From a virus, in IMG/VR virus record IMGVR_UViG_3300025889_001117, positions 1 through 21,388 of that record: a stretch of 21,388 nt of DNA; one strand, given 5' to 3'. Below, one piece after another: positions 5,828-12,730 of this stretch. Below the pieces are notes generated by a model that had not been told where the DNA came from, did no database searches, and was given only the letters and a program-made list of their open reading frames with translations. Position 1 is the stretch's first letter. Every line of letters starts with the position of its first letter. The position numbers were made by a program, and so were the translations under genes.

Positions 5828-6090
5828 CCAAACTAGAATACATCAAACAGAAGTGCGCTGAGGCACGCTTAGAGGCAATAGGAGAGCCAGTCTATCGCCT
5901 CGCCGACGTTCTGATGGCGATAGGATTAAAAGGAGTAGCTATTATGGGTACAGGTGAATTTTATAATGAACGATTCGGGCAAATAATGAGAGCAGGCGTT
6001 AGGTGGAACCTTCTCTTATCCCTAGACGACCAGAAGCCAGAGGTTCACGACTTTATCGCGAATGTTTTGGGGTATGAAGACCAAAAATAA
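5824..6090 (+). CDS. 88-residue phage hypothetical protein
   Basis: The protein starts MTKLEYIKQKCAEARLEAIG and continues with YRLADVLMAIGLKG. After a loop it has WNLLLSLDDQKPEVHDFIANVLGYED. The pattern, helix, LADVL helix, then WNL with a Gln and a helix near the C-terminus, is one I associate with small hypothetical proteins of many phages; no activity is known to me. The start is fixed by the ATGA overlap with the preceding membrane gene. A longer reading from 5785 would overlap that gene by 43 bases and was not used. Its end overlaps the next gene by 17 bases. Confidence 0.65.
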   Translation: MTKLEYIKQKCAEARLEAIGEPVYRLADVLMAIGLKGVAIMGTGEFYNERFGQIMRAGVRWNLLLSLDDQKPEVHDFIANVLGYEDQK

Positions 6091-6310
6091 GACACAGGAA
6101 ATGCCCCCCAAGCCTGATTATGTTGGGACAGATGAGTACAAAAAGTTCTTGCTCGACACCCAAAAACACATCCACCAAGCCCAGCTAGAGCTTCTTGAGG
6201 AGGTGATTGATACTTATGTTACAGTTTTCCCGCCAAAAGAAGATTCAACACTGAAAGCTGATATGGCTGGTTATGCCTTAGAGGGAGGTGATCATAGAAA
6301 TGACGGCTGA
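6074..6310 (+). CDS. 78-residue hypothetical protein
   Basis: The protein starts MKTKNKTQEMPPKPDYVGTD. An amphipathic helix follows at residues about 15-45 (EYKKFLLDTQKHIHQAQLELLEEVIDTYV), then an acidic tail. No family was recognised. An upstream ATG at 6062 is possible, but the ATG at 6074 is used as the one closest to the end of the preceding gene. The last codons contain the strong Shine-Dalgarno of the next small gene. Confidence 0.55.
   Translation: MKTKNKTQEMPPKPDYVGTDEYKKFLLDTQKHIHQAQLELLEEVIDTYVTVFPPKEDSTLKADMAGYALEGGDHRNDG
6284..6293 (+). promoter_or_regulatory. Perfect Shine-Dalgarno sequence
   Basis: GGAGGTGATC is fully complementary to the usual 3' end of bacterial 16S rRNA. 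GGAGG ends 11 bases before the ATG at 6300. It is the only strong ribosome binding site I see in the window; nearly all other starts have AT-rich leaders. It decides the start of the 36-residue gene. Confidence 0.65.
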
Positions 6311-6410
6311 TTCATTTAACGAGATTTCTAAGTTCGCGCCCTATGAAAAAGGTGATACTGTTAAGATTACCGATGGTGCACGGCAGACAATCGCATTTAA
6401 GTTAAGATAA
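6300..6410 (+). CDS. 36-residue hypothetical protein with strong RBS
   Basis: The protein starts MTADSFNEISKFAPYEKGD and ends in QTIAFKLR. A short helix is followed by a probable beta-hairpin (GDTVKITDGARQTIAFKL). It is included because a perfect 10-base Shine-Dalgarno lies at the correct distance and because it fills the gap before the terL promoter. It overlaps the end of the preceding gene by 11 bases. Function is unknown; it may be part of a longer SH3-like motif family, but at this length that cannot be shown. Confidence 0.5.
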   Translation: MTADSFNEISKFAPYEKGDTVKITDGARQTIAFKLR

Positions 6411-6415
6411 AACCA

Positions 6416-6424
6416 TGCTATACT
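6416..6424 (+). promoter_or_regulatory. Extended -10 promoter candidate before terL
   Basis: TGCTATACT (6416-6424) is an extended -10 with a good hexamer TATACT. The hexamer TTTAAG lies 17 bases upstream but is a weak -35. The expected start is near 6430, at the base of the hairpin that precedes the terL ATG. The same TGCTATA core occurs at 2722. Confidence 0.45.
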
Positions 6425-6431
6425 AAAGGAA

Positions 6432-6456
6432 ACACCCGTTGCAGGCGGGTGTTTTT
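6432..6456 (+). terminator. Intrinsic terminator abutting the terL start codon
   Basis: ACACCCG (6432-6438) pairs with CGGGTGT (6446-6452) around the loop TTGCAGG. T follows at 6452-6456, and the ATG of terL comes immediately after. The core CCCGTTGCA..GGCGGGT is repeated at 7956-7973. It ends transcription of the small-gene operon, or acts as an attenuator for terL if the promoter candidate just upstream is real. Confidence 0.7.
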
Positions 6457-7884
6457 ATGTTGATACCTACTTACGCGACCCCCAAAACCGATAAAATCCT
6501 GCAAATCTACTCTTTCAAAACGAAAGAGGGGCTTCTTTACAATGACATGATTACTCCTTGGCAAAAGGTAATCATGGAGACGATATTGACGCGCAAGGCC
6601 CCGGACGGGAGCGGCAAAAACAGAATCCACATCATGGCGCATACCCGATACGGGAAGTCTCTGGCTGTGGGTGCGGCTGTTGCTGTGAGAGCCTCCTCCT
6701 GTTCCGAACCTTGGGTTATTCTTGCCGGCACCAAAGAACAGGCCCAGATTATCATGGATCACGTTATTCAGTTCGTCACCAATGACCCTTTAATGCGCTC
6801 TATGTTGGTCCAGAGCGCAGATAACATCATCAAAGACCAAAAGAAGCGAACATACATCACATTCGCGAATGGGGGCAGTGTGCGCGCATTTACGACCGGC
6901 CCGGACGGGGACGCTGTCATGGGCCAGGGCTGTAAGAACGTGATCCAGGATGAATCGGCCCTGGTCTCAGACAACGCCAACTCAAAGGTTGAGCGTATGC
7001 TTGGTGACGATCCGCACGACAATTTTCTTGTAAAAATCGGGAACCCTTTCAACAACAACCATTTCAAACAGGCATACAAAAACGAGAATTATTTCCACAT
7101 AAATATCGATTACAGGGTGGGGCTACACGAGGGGCGACTAACAGAACAATTTTTGGCTGAAAGACGTTCTCAGCCTAACTTTTCAGTGCTTTATGAAAAT
7201 CTTTTCCCAGATGATGAGGCCGCGGACCAACATGGTTATCTCCCCTTGATCACACAGGCTACGCTTGAAAGGGCTATGATCGACGGTGATTCTGTTCAGA
7301 AGGTAGGTACTCCACTTGGTGGGGCTGATCCAGCGGACGGCGGTAGTAACGAGGCCGTGATCTGCAAGAGGTGGATGAATGTAGCAGAAATTGTACTCAG
7401 AACAACAGAAATGGACTCTGTCTCATTTGCGACACCTGTCGCGCATGAGACAAGGGATTGTTTCCAGGTTGGCATTGATGTCGTAGGGGTTGGCTCCGGC
7501 ACTTACAACACGCTCAAATATCAGCAAGGAACAAAGGAAAGAATGATTCCCGTCCGGTCCGGTGAACCGGTTCCAAAAGACATTGAAGACCGCGATCTCT
7601 ACAAAAACCTCCGCGCATATATCTTTTGGCAAGTGAAGACTTGGTTAGAATCTGGCGGAAGGTTGGTCCGGTCTGAGGTGTGGAAGGGGTTGCTTGATGT
7701 TCGATACAAGACAAGCGTGGATGGCAAAATTCAAATCATCAGCAAGGACGAATTAAAGAAATATTATCAAGTGGATGATCTTGGTGTGCCTGATGCTCTT
7801 AGTTTGACCTTTGCTCCGAGGAGGAAAGTTTACACAGCTAAGGGTCCAGTTGGAGGAGTCAATCCGTTGGGGGGAGCAGTCTAG
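6457..7884 (+). CDS. terL: Terminase large subunit (packaging ATPase/nuclease)
   Basis: This 475-residue protein is the motor that pumps DNA into the prohead and cuts concatemers. The ATPase domain holds a Walker A-like P-loop, HTRYGKS (62-68), and a Walker B, NVIQDE (161-166), whose glutamate is the catalytic base. The RNase H-like nuclease half has acidic residues at the expected places: D291 in GADPADGGS, D341 in VGIDVVGVG and D446 in GVPDALSL. The length is normal. An earlier in-frame ATG at 6439 lies inside the terminator hairpin, so ATG 6457 is used. The gene is separated from terS by seven small genes. It ends one base before the second promoter-like module that precedes the portal. 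Confidence 0.95.
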   Translation: MLIPTYATPKTDKILQIYSFKTKEGLLYNDMITPWQKVIMETILTRKAPDGSGKNRIHIMAHTRYGKSLAVGAAVAVRASSCSEPWVILAGTKEQAQIIMDHVIQFVTNDPLMRSMLVQSADNIIKDQKKRTYITFANGGSVRAFTTGPDGDAVMGQGCKNVIQDESALVSDNANSKVERMLGDDPHDNFLVKIGNPFNNNHFKQAYKNENYFHINIDYRVGLHEGRLTEQFLAERRSQPNFSVLYENLFPDDEAADQHGYLPLITQATLERAMIDGDSVQKVGTPLGGADPADGGSNEAVICKRWMNVAEIVLRTTEMDSVSFATPVAHETRDCFQVGIDVVGVGSGTYNTLKYQQGTKERMIPVRSGEPVPKDIEDRDLYKNLRAYIFWQVKTWLESGGRLVRSEVWKGLLDVRYKTSVDGKIQIISKDELKKYYQVDDLGVPDALSLTFAPRRKVYTAKGPVGGVNPLGGAV

Positions 7885-7887
7885 CCC

Positions 7888-7944
7888 TTGACAAAAAACA
7901 AAAACAGATCGACCAAGAACGGCCCTCAAAAAATACTGTATGAT
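7888..7944 (+). promoter_or_regulatory. Promoter-like module, copy 2
   Basis: TTGACA (7888-7893), TCGACCAAGAA (7909-7919) and the -10 TATGAT (7939-7944) match the copy at 2674-2730 with a constant offset of 5214 bases. The preceding AGCCC is also shared. It is the main candidate for the promoter of the portal-capsid operon. The predicted start near 7951 coincides with the base of the following hairpin. Confidence 0.5.
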
Positions 7945-7950
7945 GGAAGC

Positions 7951-7980
7951 ACAAACCCGTTGCAAAGGCGGGTTTGTTTT
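7951..7980 (+). terminator. Terminator 1 before portal
   Basis: ACAAACCCG (7951-7959) pairs perfectly with CGGGTTTGT (7969-7977) around the loop TTGCAAAGG, followed by TTT. The hairpin is a close relative of the one before terL (shared CCCGTTGCA and GGCGGGT). It terminates terL transcripts or attenuates those started just upstream. Confidence 0.75.
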
Positions 7981-7983
7981 CAT

Positions 7984-8008
7984 TCCCGCCGCCGCGCGGG
8001 ATTTTTTT
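7984..8008 (+). terminator. Terminator 2 before portal
   Basis: TCCCGC (7984-7989) pairs with GCGGGA (7996-8001) around a six-base GC loop, then a run of seven T (8002-8008). It stands in tandem with the preceding hairpin. The portal ATG at 8017 follows after eight bases. Confidence 0.75.
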
Positions 8009-8016
8009 GTTCAAAA

Positions 8017-9723
8017 ATGGACTACTCAGAAAAAGCAAAACTAGCTCTAGAGAAATATCAGGCCGAAAAGCCTGCTGCTCTTGAGTATCAGCAACGCAGA
8101 CATCTTGATTGGACGGAAAACTACCTGCTCTACCGCAACCGCGTGGCAATCAACCGCCTTACTCAGCGTCAGGAGGTAAGTATTCCCCTGATGAAAGAGA
8201 CCATCAGGACCATTCTGGCCAAGATCGACGAAGACCCAGACGTTTATTTCGAAGACTTGGGCGGAGATTTAGACAAAGAGATCGTTATTAACGAGCTTTT
8301 CGAGAACTTCAAGAAAGAGAATCAGATCAGCCTGCTTGATCGTGTTGACAAGAAACAGGTCATGCTCTACGGCCGAAGCCACAGGAAACTGAACTGGGAC
8401 GGGGAAAAAGTGACTTTAGAGCTGAAAGATCCGTTTGACATCTTGGTTGATCCAAAAACCCTCCCTTACGACATCGACAGTGCGCGATTCATCATCGAAA
8501 CGGGGATATTGAAGCCCCTAGAGGAAGTTATCCACGACGAACGATACGACCAAGAAGCAAGGGACTTGCTCAAAGAGCGATATACGCCAAACCAGACCAA
8601 AGGAGAAGTCATCACTTCAAGAACAGAGCAGGAGCAACAGGATCGAGACGAGCGAATGACGCAAATGGACGTTGACAGTGATCAGAATTTCGCGGGGTCA
8701 GAGATTATCTTATCGCTTGATCAGCACTTTACTTACCTTTGGGAAGAAGAAAAAAAGGAATACGTCCGTTATGTCTCAGTTATCGCTGATTCCGACGTGG
8801 TTCTGTCTTGTAAACCACTCAAAGAAGTTCTTGGCGTAGATAATTTCTGGCCTTTTGAATCGTGGGCCGACGATTTGGAGGCAACAGACTACAACAGCGA
8901 CGCGGTGGCCGACATTATCCGGCAGCCCAACAAGATCATCAATACATGGCTATCACAGGAGATCGAAAACAGGACATTGGCGAACTTCGGCATGAACTTC
9001 TATGACAGCACGATTGAAGGATTTGAGCCTGTTGCTTGGGACCCGCGCCCGTTTGGGTGGTATCCGTTGCCAGGAAAGCCTAGCGAGGTGCTTGAGCGGG
9101 TAAACGTAGCCCCGTTTCCGGGCAACATGGAATCAATCAATTACTTGATCGGACTTGTTGAGAAGGCCACAGCATCAGGCGCAGTTGAGAAGGGATCTCT
9201 TTCGGATGAAAAACGAACCCTTGGTGAGATTGAAATTACGGTGGCAAAAGCAATGGAGCGGATCAATAGCATGACACCGTTCTACCGTCTGTGCTGGCAG
9301 AGAACGGCCGAGAAGTGGCGACAGATCATGGAAGCGAACGTTGATAACAAGAAAAAATTCAAGCTCTACAAAAAAGGTTATGACGGTCGCATGCAGGAGG
9401 CGGTCATAAAAAAGAGCCAGTGGACTTCGAAGAAAGGCTTCCGTGTCCGCGTTGAGAACAAGCGTCAACGAGAAGCTGAAGACGCAAACGAATTGAATAA
9501 CATGTTCGCGATTCAGCAGAAGATTCCAAACAACCCTCCACTTGATGCAGCAATCCGAAGAAAAGCCCTGAAAACTTTGGGCCTCAGCCCGGAAGAGATT
9601 AGGGAAATCGACGAGTTCGAGAAGAAGAAGGCCGAAGAGATGAGGAACGCCCCGCAAGCAGGTCAACAGTCTAATCCAATGAATCCGGCAGGACCATTAC
9701 CGGCCCAGCCTATACCCGTCTAG
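8017..9723 (+). CDS. Portal protein
   Basis: The product is 568 residues and forms the dodecameric portal ring at the capsid vertex through which DNA passes. The family call rests on the position after terL, on the length, and on the general pattern. There is an N-terminal helical stretch (residues 1-60), an IPLMKETIRTILAKIDEDP segment, alternating strand segments around 90-300 and a long helical crown/stem region (NKIINTWLSQEIENRT). The C-terminus is rich in Lys, Glu and then Pro/Gln. It resembles the P22/T7-like podoviral portal group more than the HK97 group. The same frame is open upstream to 7888, but that part would cover two terminator hairpins, so ATG 8017 is used. A two-base gap (TAG-AT-ATG) joins it to the next gene. 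Confidence 0.88.
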   Translation: MDYSEKAKLALEKYQAEKPAALEYQQRRHLDWTENYLLYRNRVAINRLTQRQEVSIPLMKETIRTILAKIDEDPDVYFEDLGGDLDKEIVINELFENFKKENQISLLDRVDKKQVMLYGRSHRKLNWDGEKVTLELKDPFDILVDPKTLPYDIDSARFIIETGILKPLEEVIHDERYDQEARDLLKERYTPNQTKGEVITSRTEQEQQDRDERMTQMDVDSDQNFAGSEIILSLDQHFTYLWEEEKKEYVRYVSVIADSDVVLSCKPLKEVLGVDNFWPFESWADDLEATDYNSDAVADIIRQPNKIINTWLSQEIENRTLANFGMNFYDSTIEGFEPVAWDPRPFGWYPLPGKPSEVLERVNVAPFPGNMESINYLIGLVEKATASGAVEKGSLSDEKRTLGEIEITVAKAMERINSMTPFYRLCWQRTAEKWRQIMEANVDNKKKFKLYKKGYDGRMQEAVIKKSQWTSKKGFRVRVENKRQREAEDANELNNMFAIQQKIPNNPPLDAAIRRKALKTLGLSPEEIREIDEFEKKKAEEMRNAPQAGQQSNPMNPAGPLPAQPIPV

Positions 9724-9725
9724 AT

Positions 9726-10046
9726 ATGAAAATCAACACATTTCTCCAGAAACTAGGGATCAAAGGTTATGACGAACTGAGCCCACAGGAGCGGCAGACT
9801 TACGACCAATATCAGCAGCTCATGGAAAGAGAAGTCACACTAGACGACCTAAAGAAGATGATTCCCACGCTCATTTCGATGCTTGATGAACAGCTACTGA
9901 ATCCGGAAAACAGCAAAGAAACCGACTTGTTCTTAAAGGCGAGAATCAAGAATCTGAGAGACCTGAATGCGTTTATCACGTTGCCGGAGCGTAACCGGAA
10001 GGCTCTACAGGCCACCTTTGAATCACTCTTAAAAATTAAATCTTAA
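9726..10046 (+). CDS. Hypothetical protein between portal and scaffold
   Basis: This is a 106-residue, mainly helical protein starting MKINTFLQKLGIKGYDELSP, with a basic helical C-terminal half (LFLKARIKNLRDLNAFI, KALQATFESLLKI). It lies immediately after the portal with the TAG-AT-ATG junction and before a HeH-domain protein, where minor capsid or assembly accessory proteins usually sit. No recognised family. It could assist portal or scaffold assembly; nothing in the sequence proves it. Confidence 0.7.
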   Translation: MKINTFLQKLGIKGYDELSPQERQTYDQYQQLMEREVTLDDLKKMIPTLISMLDEQLLNPENSKETDLFLKARIKNLRDLNAFITLPERNRKALQATFESLLKIKS

Positions 10047-10060
10047 TAGGCAAAAAACCT

Positions 10061-10417
10061 ATGAATGAGCAAGCAAAAGCAGAGCTTACGCCGCGCGATT
10101 TCCGTCATTTCGAGGAACTACTTGGCAAAGGTATGTCAAGCCTTGAAATGGCTGATTTGCAAAGCCTTCAAGCACGCCGAGTCTACCTGACCAAAGAAAC
10201 TCAGGAACGCTTGGACGCGGAGCTTAAAAGGCGAGGTGCGGGCAAAGCCACCAAATCAGAAGGTGGTGAATCCGACCCACTTGCAGAGCAAGTCGCTGGA
10301 ATGAAAAAGGATCAGCTGGTTGAAGAACTCGAAAAGAGGGGCGCAACCATTGATTCCACTGCCAAAAAGCCGCAACTCGCAGCACAGCTCCTAGAGCTGA
10401 TGAAGGCAGAAGTATAA
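10061..10417 (+). CDS. HeH/SAP-motif small protein
   Basis: This 118-residue protein has an N-terminal helical part, a Lys/Glu/Gly linker (residues 58-72) and a C-terminal helix-extended-helix motif at about 80-115. That motif reads MKKDQLVEELEKRG, then TIDSTAKKPQLAAQLLEL. HeH/SAP motifs bind nucleic acid or proteins in phage and bacterial proteins and are common as small domains near phage capsid genes. The exact role here is unknown. The start codon overlaps a short hairpin (ATAGG/CCTAT, 10046-10062), and there is no Shine-Dalgarno. Confidence 0.65.
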   Translation: MNEQAKAELTPRDFRHFEELLGKGMSSLEMADLQSLQARRVYLTKETQERLDAELKRRGAGKATKSEGGESDPLAEQVAGMKKDQLVEELEKRGATIDSTAKKPQLAAQLLELMKAEV

Positions 10418-10479
10418 AAACAGAAACAAAAACAAAAATAGTTCTTTACACCTTGAAAAGTAATCTGCCAAACCCTGCG

Positions 10480-10509
10480 TTGAGTAGCCAAAAACAAGCA
10501 TCTACTCAA
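10480..10509 (+). repeat. Stem-loop upstream of scaffold gene
   Basis: TTGAGTAG (10480-10487) pairs perfectly with CTACTCAA (10502-10509) around an A-rich loop of 14 bases. The 112-base gap (10418-10529) holds this element, an A-rich tract at 10418-10440, and the palindrome AAAACGTTTT (10520-10529) just before the ATG. I see no clear -35/-10 pair. It may act as an mRNA processing or translation element. Confidence 0.5.
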
Positions 10510-10529
10510 TCAGGACGGCAAAACGTTTT

Positions 10530-11234
10530 ATGTCCCAAACTCCAAACAAAAGTGACGGAGAAGTTCAAGTGAATCTTGATCCGAACCAAACCACTCCAAA
10601 CGGAACGGGAAACCCGCAGGAGCCAAGCGGTCAACAAACTCCACAGACCAAGGACGGAATCGATTACGAGGAAAAATTCAAACAATCATCTAGCGAGGCC
10701 CAGAGACTTCTAAAAGAGAATGAAGAACTCAAGAAATCGCTAGAAGAAAAGAACAAACAGACACAAGAAAACCTCCGATCATTCCAAACCCAACAGTCTG
10801 CGCAACCCGCTGCACAGGGAGAAGCCCCAAAAGCATCTCCTCTCTCCGAAAAGGAATTGGCGGTACTGGCAAAAGCATACGACCGCGAAGTCTTCAATGA
10901 CGAGTGGTCAAAGGTTATCGCTCGATATCCTCACCTCAAAGGCAAAAAAGCTGAATTTAAGGCCTACGCCTACAAGGACGAGAATCTATCGACACCGACA
11001 ATCGCTCTTGCCGCGCAGTTCATGATTGACAATAACCTTGTCTCTCAGACCAAGGAAGAAGAGGAAGAAGAAACAAAAAAAGGTTCTCCCGCTCTTGAAC
11101 AAACAACTGGTGGCGGATCAAAAATCCCCCCAAAGAAGCTAACCACAGAAGAAATTGCTCGCATGCGGACAAATGATCCAAAGCGATATGCTGATGAGCT
11201 TCGCAAGGGGAACATCCAAAAAGCTCTCAGTTAG
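10530..11234 (+). CDS. Scaffolding protein
   Basis: This is a 234-residue protein directly before the major capsid gene. The N-terminus (1-45) is disordered and rich in Pro, Gln, Asn and Gly. Residues 46-85 form a charged coiled coil (YEEKFKQSSSEAQRLLKENEELK). A Pro/Ala/Gln linker follows, then a folded segment (about 110-170). An acidic run (EEEEEE) sits at about 176-181, and the C-terminal helix LTTEEIARMRTNDPKRYADEL (204-223) is followed by a basic tail. This disorder-coil-disorder-helix arrangement and position match capsid scaffolds, which bind the capsid protein through the C-terminal basic helix. It is expected to be absent from mature virions. The ATG follows CGTTTT. Confidence 0.8.
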   Translation: MSQTPNKSDGEVQVNLDPNQTTPNGTGNPQEPSGQQTPQTKDGIDYEEKFKQSSSEAQRLLKENEELKKSLEEKNKQTQENLRSFQTQQSAQPAAQGEAPKASPLSEKELAVLAKAYDREVFNDEWSKVIARYPHLKGKKAEFKAYAYKDENLSTPTIALAAQFMIDNNLVSQTKEEEEEETKKGSPALEQTTGGGSKIPPKKLTTEEIARMRTNDPKRYADELRKGNIQKALS

Positions 11235-11242
11235 AGCCGTGC

Positions 11243-11282
11243 AGTAGGGTCTTAATCAGTCAAAAAACAAAAAGACCTTACT
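11243..11282 (+). promoter_or_regulatory. Strong leader hairpin before the major capsid gene
   Basis: AGTAGGGTCTT (11243-11253) pairs with AAGACCTTACT (11272-11282), 11 pairs with one wobble. The loop is 18 bases and A-rich (AATCAGTCAAAAAACAAA). The stem ends three bases before the MCP ATG (11286), so ribosome access must involve unfolding or the A-rich loop. There is no U-tract, so it is not a plain terminator. A role in translation or mRNA stability of the most abundant protein is plausible. Confidence 0.5.
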
Positions 11283-11285
11283 TAT

Positions 11286-12374
11286 ATGGACAGTTTCGCA
11301 ACAGCATTGGCGGAGAAATTCGCCTCCCGCGCACTCGAAATCTTTTTCGAGGAAGCGGTAACCCCAATGATCACCAATACTGATTATGAGGGGGAAATTA
11401 GGGATAAAGCATCCCGCCTGAACATTCTTACTCTGGATGAAGATCAGGGGATTCAGAACTATAACGGTTCTGATCTGACAATGGGTAACGTTGAGGAATC
11501 AGAGGCCACCCTCGTTACCGACCAGCAGAAAGCCTACTACTTCGGCGTTAAAAGTCTTGATAAATTCAAGTCTTATGTCGAAGACCCAGCTAACGCAGTC
11601 ATGGCTCGAAAAGCTGGAGAACTGCAGGAAGAAGTCGATTCTTACGTCCTTGGCTTGCATGGCGACGTTGCCGCAGGTAACCGCGTAGGAACCGACTATA
11701 CCACGGGAACAGTTACCGTAACCGTTACCACCGGAGCAGTCACAGGAAGCGGAACGACCTTTACCGCGGCAATGGTTGGCAAGCCGTTCAAGGCTGCTGG
11801 TCACACCAAGTGGTACCGCGTGAAGTCCTACGCTTCCGCTACTTCAATCGTGATTGAAGACGACAGCGACGACCTCACAAGTGCCTACACAGGTGGTGCG
11901 ATCGGCGCAGGTGCTTCTTACACAATCCAGGCAGCAACCGCCCTGCAGGTTACAAAATCCAACATCTACGCAAAGATTGTTGAGCTTCGCACAAAACTGA
12001 ACCAGAGCAAAACCCCTAAAAAGGATCGTTGGCTCGTGGTTCCGGCTGATATCGAAGCTCTCTTGCTCAATGCGCCTGAATTTACTCGCGCGACAGATTC
12101 TGACACAGAAATCATCAAAAATGGTTTCATCGGACGAGTCGCGGGGTTTGATGTTTACAGCAATGAACAGATTGCTGGAGACAGCACGGACGGTTTCCAT
12201 GTTCTGGCTGGTCACAAATCAGCGATTACTTTCGCGATGGCCTTCACGGAAAGCGAAATCGAACCTTTCTTGAAAGGTAATTTCGGGAAAGCCTACAAGG
12301 GCTTGAACGTCTACGGAGCGAAAGTTATCGACGAACGTCGAAAGGCTCTCGCGGAAGGATTCTGGAAGTTATAA
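11286..12374 (+). CDS. Major capsid protein (HK97 fold)
   Basis: This 362-residue protein builds the capsid shell. The N-terminal helix-rich part (residues 1-30) and the strand-rich core (from VEESEATLVTDQQKAYYFGVKS to VDSYVLGLHGD) fit the HK97-fold pattern. So do the A-domain-like end (KTPKKDRWLVVPADIEALLL, VAGFDVYSNEQIA) and the final strands (NVYGAKVIDERRKALAEG). Residues about 136-217 (Thr/Gly/Val-rich, TVTVTVTTGAVTGSGTTF and ATSIVIEDDS) look like an inserted beta-sandwich domain, as seen in some phage capsids. No N-terminal cleavage motif is obvious, so whether the ClpP-like protease acts on it is open. The position after the scaffold supports the call. The ATG follows a tight hairpin. 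Confidence 0.9.
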   Translation: MDSFATALAEKFASRALEIFFEEAVTPMITNTDYEGEIRDKASRLNILTLDEDQGIQNYNGSDLTMGNVEESEATLVTDQQKAYYFGVKSLDKFKSYVEDPANAVMARKAGELQEEVDSYVLGLHGDVAAGNRVGTDYTTGTVTVTVTTGAVTGSGTTFTAAMVGKPFKAAGHTKWYRVKSYASATSIVIEDDSDDLTSAYTGGAIGAGASYTIQAATALQVTKSNIYAKIVELRTKLNQSKTPKKDRWLVVPADIEALLLNAPEFTRATDSDTEIIKNGFIGRVAGFDVYSNEQIAGDSTDGFHVLAGHKSAITFAMAFTESEIEPFLKGNFGKAYKGLNVYGAKVIDERRKALAEGFWKL

Positions 12375-12381
12375 CCCAATT

Positions 12382-12417
12382 GAGGGGCTAGGTGGTTAAA
12401 TCCGCCAGCCCCTCTTT
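12382..12417 (+). terminator. Strong terminator after the major capsid gene
   Basis: GAGGGGCT (12382-12389) and GGTGG (12391-12395) pair with CCGCC and AGCCCCTC (12402-12414) around the loop TTAAAT, with one bulged A. The T-run after it is short (TTT), so termination may be partial. It would lower expression of the downstream tail genes relative to the capsid gene, and it stabilises the capsid mRNA 3' end. Confidence 0.75.
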
Positions 12418-12431
12418 GGCTTGAGTGAAAT

Positions 12432-12728
12432 ATGCAACTCACAGCTCAGATCAAAGAGATAAAACAGGACCGCATCAAAGCATCAGGAGAGCACTTCTTC
12501 GATGTCTGCGTTCAATTTTTCGACAAGAAGACGAAAAAGCTGCACGTCGAGAAGCGACTGGGTTTTCCTATCGAATCAACGGAAGAAGAGATCACCTCTG
12601 AGATTTCAAAGCATGCTCGCATGCTCGAATCCGAAGCCAAGTCAGCAGCCGATGAAAAGGTCCGCGTCGAAGCAGAGAAAAAGGTCGACACAAAAATCAA
12701 AGGATTAACTGGCAAAGAAATCAAATAG
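12432..12728 (+). CDS. Small charged hypothetical protein
   Basis: This is a 98-residue protein. The first half (FFDVCVQFFDKKTKKLHVEKRLGFPI) is beta-like. The second half is a highly charged helix (EEEITSEISKHARMLESEAKS). No family or activity recognised. It follows the capsid terminator and is coupled to the next gene by TAG-AT-ATG. It could be a small head-completion or decoration accessory, but no motif supports this beyond position. Confidence 0.65.
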   Translation: MQLTAQIKEIKQDRIKASGEHFFDVCVQFFDKKTKKLHVEKRLGFPIESTEEEITSEISKHARMLESEAKSAADEKVRVEAEKKVDTKIKGLTGKEIK

Positions 12729-12730
12729 AT

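Noticed and set aside
6439-6456. An upstream start for terL at 6439
   Set aside because: It lies inside the terminator hairpin, and the ATG at 6457 is the natural start just after the U-run.
7888-8016. A 43-residue N-terminal extension of the portal
   Set aside because: It would run through two intrinsic terminators and the promoter-like module, and it has low-complexity basic content.
9175-9666. Antisense open frame of 163 residues under the portal gene
   Set aside because: It lies wholly under the portal coding region and reads as a hydrophobic/cysteine-rich complement of charged codons.
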